Below are positions 62,044-64,000 of a stretch of DNA of 64,000 nt, piece by piece. Location: positions 6,189,169 to 6,253,168 of the forward strand of contig CAIIXF020000010.1 of assembly GCA_903813345.2 (NCBI GenBank), written 5' to 3'. Each line of letters starts with the position of its first letter. The stretch's first letter is position 1. Position numbers and translations under genes: made by a program. The notes under the pieces are model-generated. The model made no database searches and was not told where the DNA came from. It was given only the letters and a program-made list of their open reading frames with translations. Source of the DNA: Owenia fusiformis (Eukaryota; Annelida; Polychaeta; Sabellida; Oweniidae).

Positions 62044-64000
62044 CTGAAAGTAAAAAATAAATTGTATTATTCATTTTCTTGTACATAGTACGTTCTTGTA
62101 CATTGCACGTAAGATTACTATTTAGATTCGTTTGCTTCCAATTCTTCCAAACACCTGTTGGAACAATATATTTAACATTCATCCCTAAAAATTATAAAAA
62201 AAGTTTTTATTTTGTTGCAGTCAGCGACACCAGTCCTGTTCTTAAAGAAAATATATTGAAAAAGATATCCTGGCATACCCACGGCAAATGATTGGCGTAA
62301 TAAGGGCCTTGGGTATATATATACACCTCGTGTGCCAGCACACTTAATGCGATGAACTGCGTTATATCATAAAATCGAGTTAGCTTTAATCGTCATTGTT
62401 TTCAAATAACTTTATCTTCAACAGAGTAGCATATTTATTCAATCCGTAAAATTCTGCCGGGTATTAGCAAATGACGCTCTTCATAAATCGAAGAAGAACG
62501 CAGTTGCCAAGATGTGCTAGATAGTTGAAGGTTGATATATTTAAATATATCATCATCCCAATATCATATCCATTCGATCTGTATCATAATCAAAACTATA
62601 TCCATCATTTATAGCGTTTGTGAAAATGAAACTTCGATTTATCAAATCTTAAACTTCCTTTTAAAGTGTATTCATATTTCACTAAAGCGAGCCTTGCGAG
62701 GTTATCCGTGTCACTAGTTTGGGTTTTACTAATCATTTAGTTGGGTCGGATTACGAATACAGTAAAGTGGTCGAAGTGATAAGATTGATTCTCAATCTGG
62801 AATCGTTATTACATTAGACTCAGTGGTTGTGTCTGTATATGTCAATAATATTACTGATTGAAATGGGAATCCCCAAAGTCTAACAGTCTCCGTGATGTAA
62901 CCTGCTATCTCATGATATCCTCAGAGATAATGACCATGACATTGATCATTTTGCAACACTATTACACTGTACAGGAAGTATAAGATAAGAAAAAAGCAAT
63001 GCTAACGAACCCTCATCCTGACGTTGGCGTAACACACTCCTATCCAGTAGTGACGCTTAATTCGACTTGCTTCAATCTAGGTTACAAGAAGCAAACCTCC
63101 AAAAAAGTGAATTTCATTTCAACTCTCTGCCTAAGCCTCTAAATTGTTCAGTTTTCACCTCTCTGATTTATCTGACCCTCGAATAGCTTACGATAGATAG
63201 CTAACTGCAACTCCTCGTTGGAAGAGTACGAGCTGTGGATATCGCAACAGTTAAATCTTCACCACGTATCAGTGAAATGAAAGGATGAGTCAGTAGGAAG
63301 GCAGATACAAAGCACTTAGGGAGATAAATCAAATAAATAGTTGGCCAGATGTAGGTCTGTTAAGTTACCACCTACAATATGCGTAGACGAAGTTGAGAAA
63401 TTAGATAACAATTATATGTATACTTTAATTAATGCTTGCTTCTACTCTATAAGGCTAATATTTCGTATCCTTTTGTGTTTGTCCGGATAAATGCAAGATA
63501 TCAAACCAAGATTTTATTCCTTAAAATAACCATCCTATGACTATGTCAACAGAAGCAGTCAATTTCTGATTTTAGATTTGAGTTTTGCCCTTCATTGACC
63601 TTATCAAAAAGGGTCAAAATGTATTTTTTCAACTTGATCAATTTATTTTTCAAAAAATCATCCACATGTTATCAGCTGCTTCTGACTTCAGATATGATAT
63701 ATTTGACCCGCAATGATCTTCTTACACTGTGGGTAGTCGAAATATGTGGATGCAGTTTAATTATGATGCAATTTGATTATAGTATATCATTTGGATCGGT
63801 CGACGTAATTATTGGATTAAATTATCAGACTGACTAGGGTATAATTAAATTATTTTGAATTTGTGTATTTTTAATATTCTACATATATTTCTCAAACGCT
63901 CTCACTAGATGCAATAGGAAGAAATAACTATACTAACTTTATATATAAATTTGAGTTGCGAACTATAATACAAAAACAAAAATTAAATTTTACAGCAGTA
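62044..64000. other. Upstream region of the GH31 gene, no gene seen
   Basis: AT-rich; only short frames without domains. It probably includes the GH31 5' exon and promoter, neither of which can be placed. Confidence 0.4.

Noticed and set aside
1-64000. CRISPR arrays, operons, bacterial promoters or riboswitches
   Set aside because: Spliced genes and transposon types are animal; the tandem repeats lack CRISPR spacer structure.

Overview
The window is AT-rich animal DNA with GT-AG introns. It carries secreted multidomain proteins (EGF, von Willebrand D, Kunitz, TSP1), intronless class A peptide-type GPCRs, a MYORG/SITS-binding-like GH31 membrane protein and many transposon families. This gene mix suggests a marine invertebrate, most likely a lophotrochozoan; the phylum is inference and cannot be read from the sequence alone.

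Layout. 1-12.6 kb (+): 3' part of a gene for a secreted EGF + VWD protein. Six exons can be joined in phase, and a 7.5 kb intron is full of decayed DNA transposons. 13.8-16.75 kb (+): an intact two-exon gene for a ~901-residue RAG1-related transposase. It combines a RAG1-like N-terminal zinc region with a DDE core in which D186, D256 and E589 and the zinc ligands keep RAG1-like spacing. 19.3-20.5 kb (-): an intronless GPCR. 25.76-42.10 kb: a 16.3 kb Ty3/gypsy-type LTR retrotransposon with 1.18 kb near-identical LTRs and a CTAC target duplication. Its gag-pol frame is split in the integrase by a 7.5 kb element with 36 bp inverted termini, flanked by TT and lacking any sizeable ORF. The retrotransposon also splits an open frame in the host DNA. 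44.1-47.2 kb: a 348 bp palindrome and a 1.84 kb array of tandem and inverted repeats. 48.8-50.0 kb (-): a second GPCR of the same family. 51.8-58.8 kb (+): a seven-exon gene for an 824-residue secreted protein with five 38-residue repeats, a Kunitz domain, a cysteine-rich region and a TSP1-like module. 60.0-62.0 kb (-): a type II membrane GH31 homologue with both catalytic aspartates apparently replaced.

No operon-like or functional grouping of the host genes is visible. The standout is the RAG1-like transposase, which is intact and apparently catalytically competent, although I could not find its terminal inverted repeats. Next come the transposon-in-retrotransposon-in-ORF nest, the GH31 pseudoenzyme and the satellite-like palindromic array.
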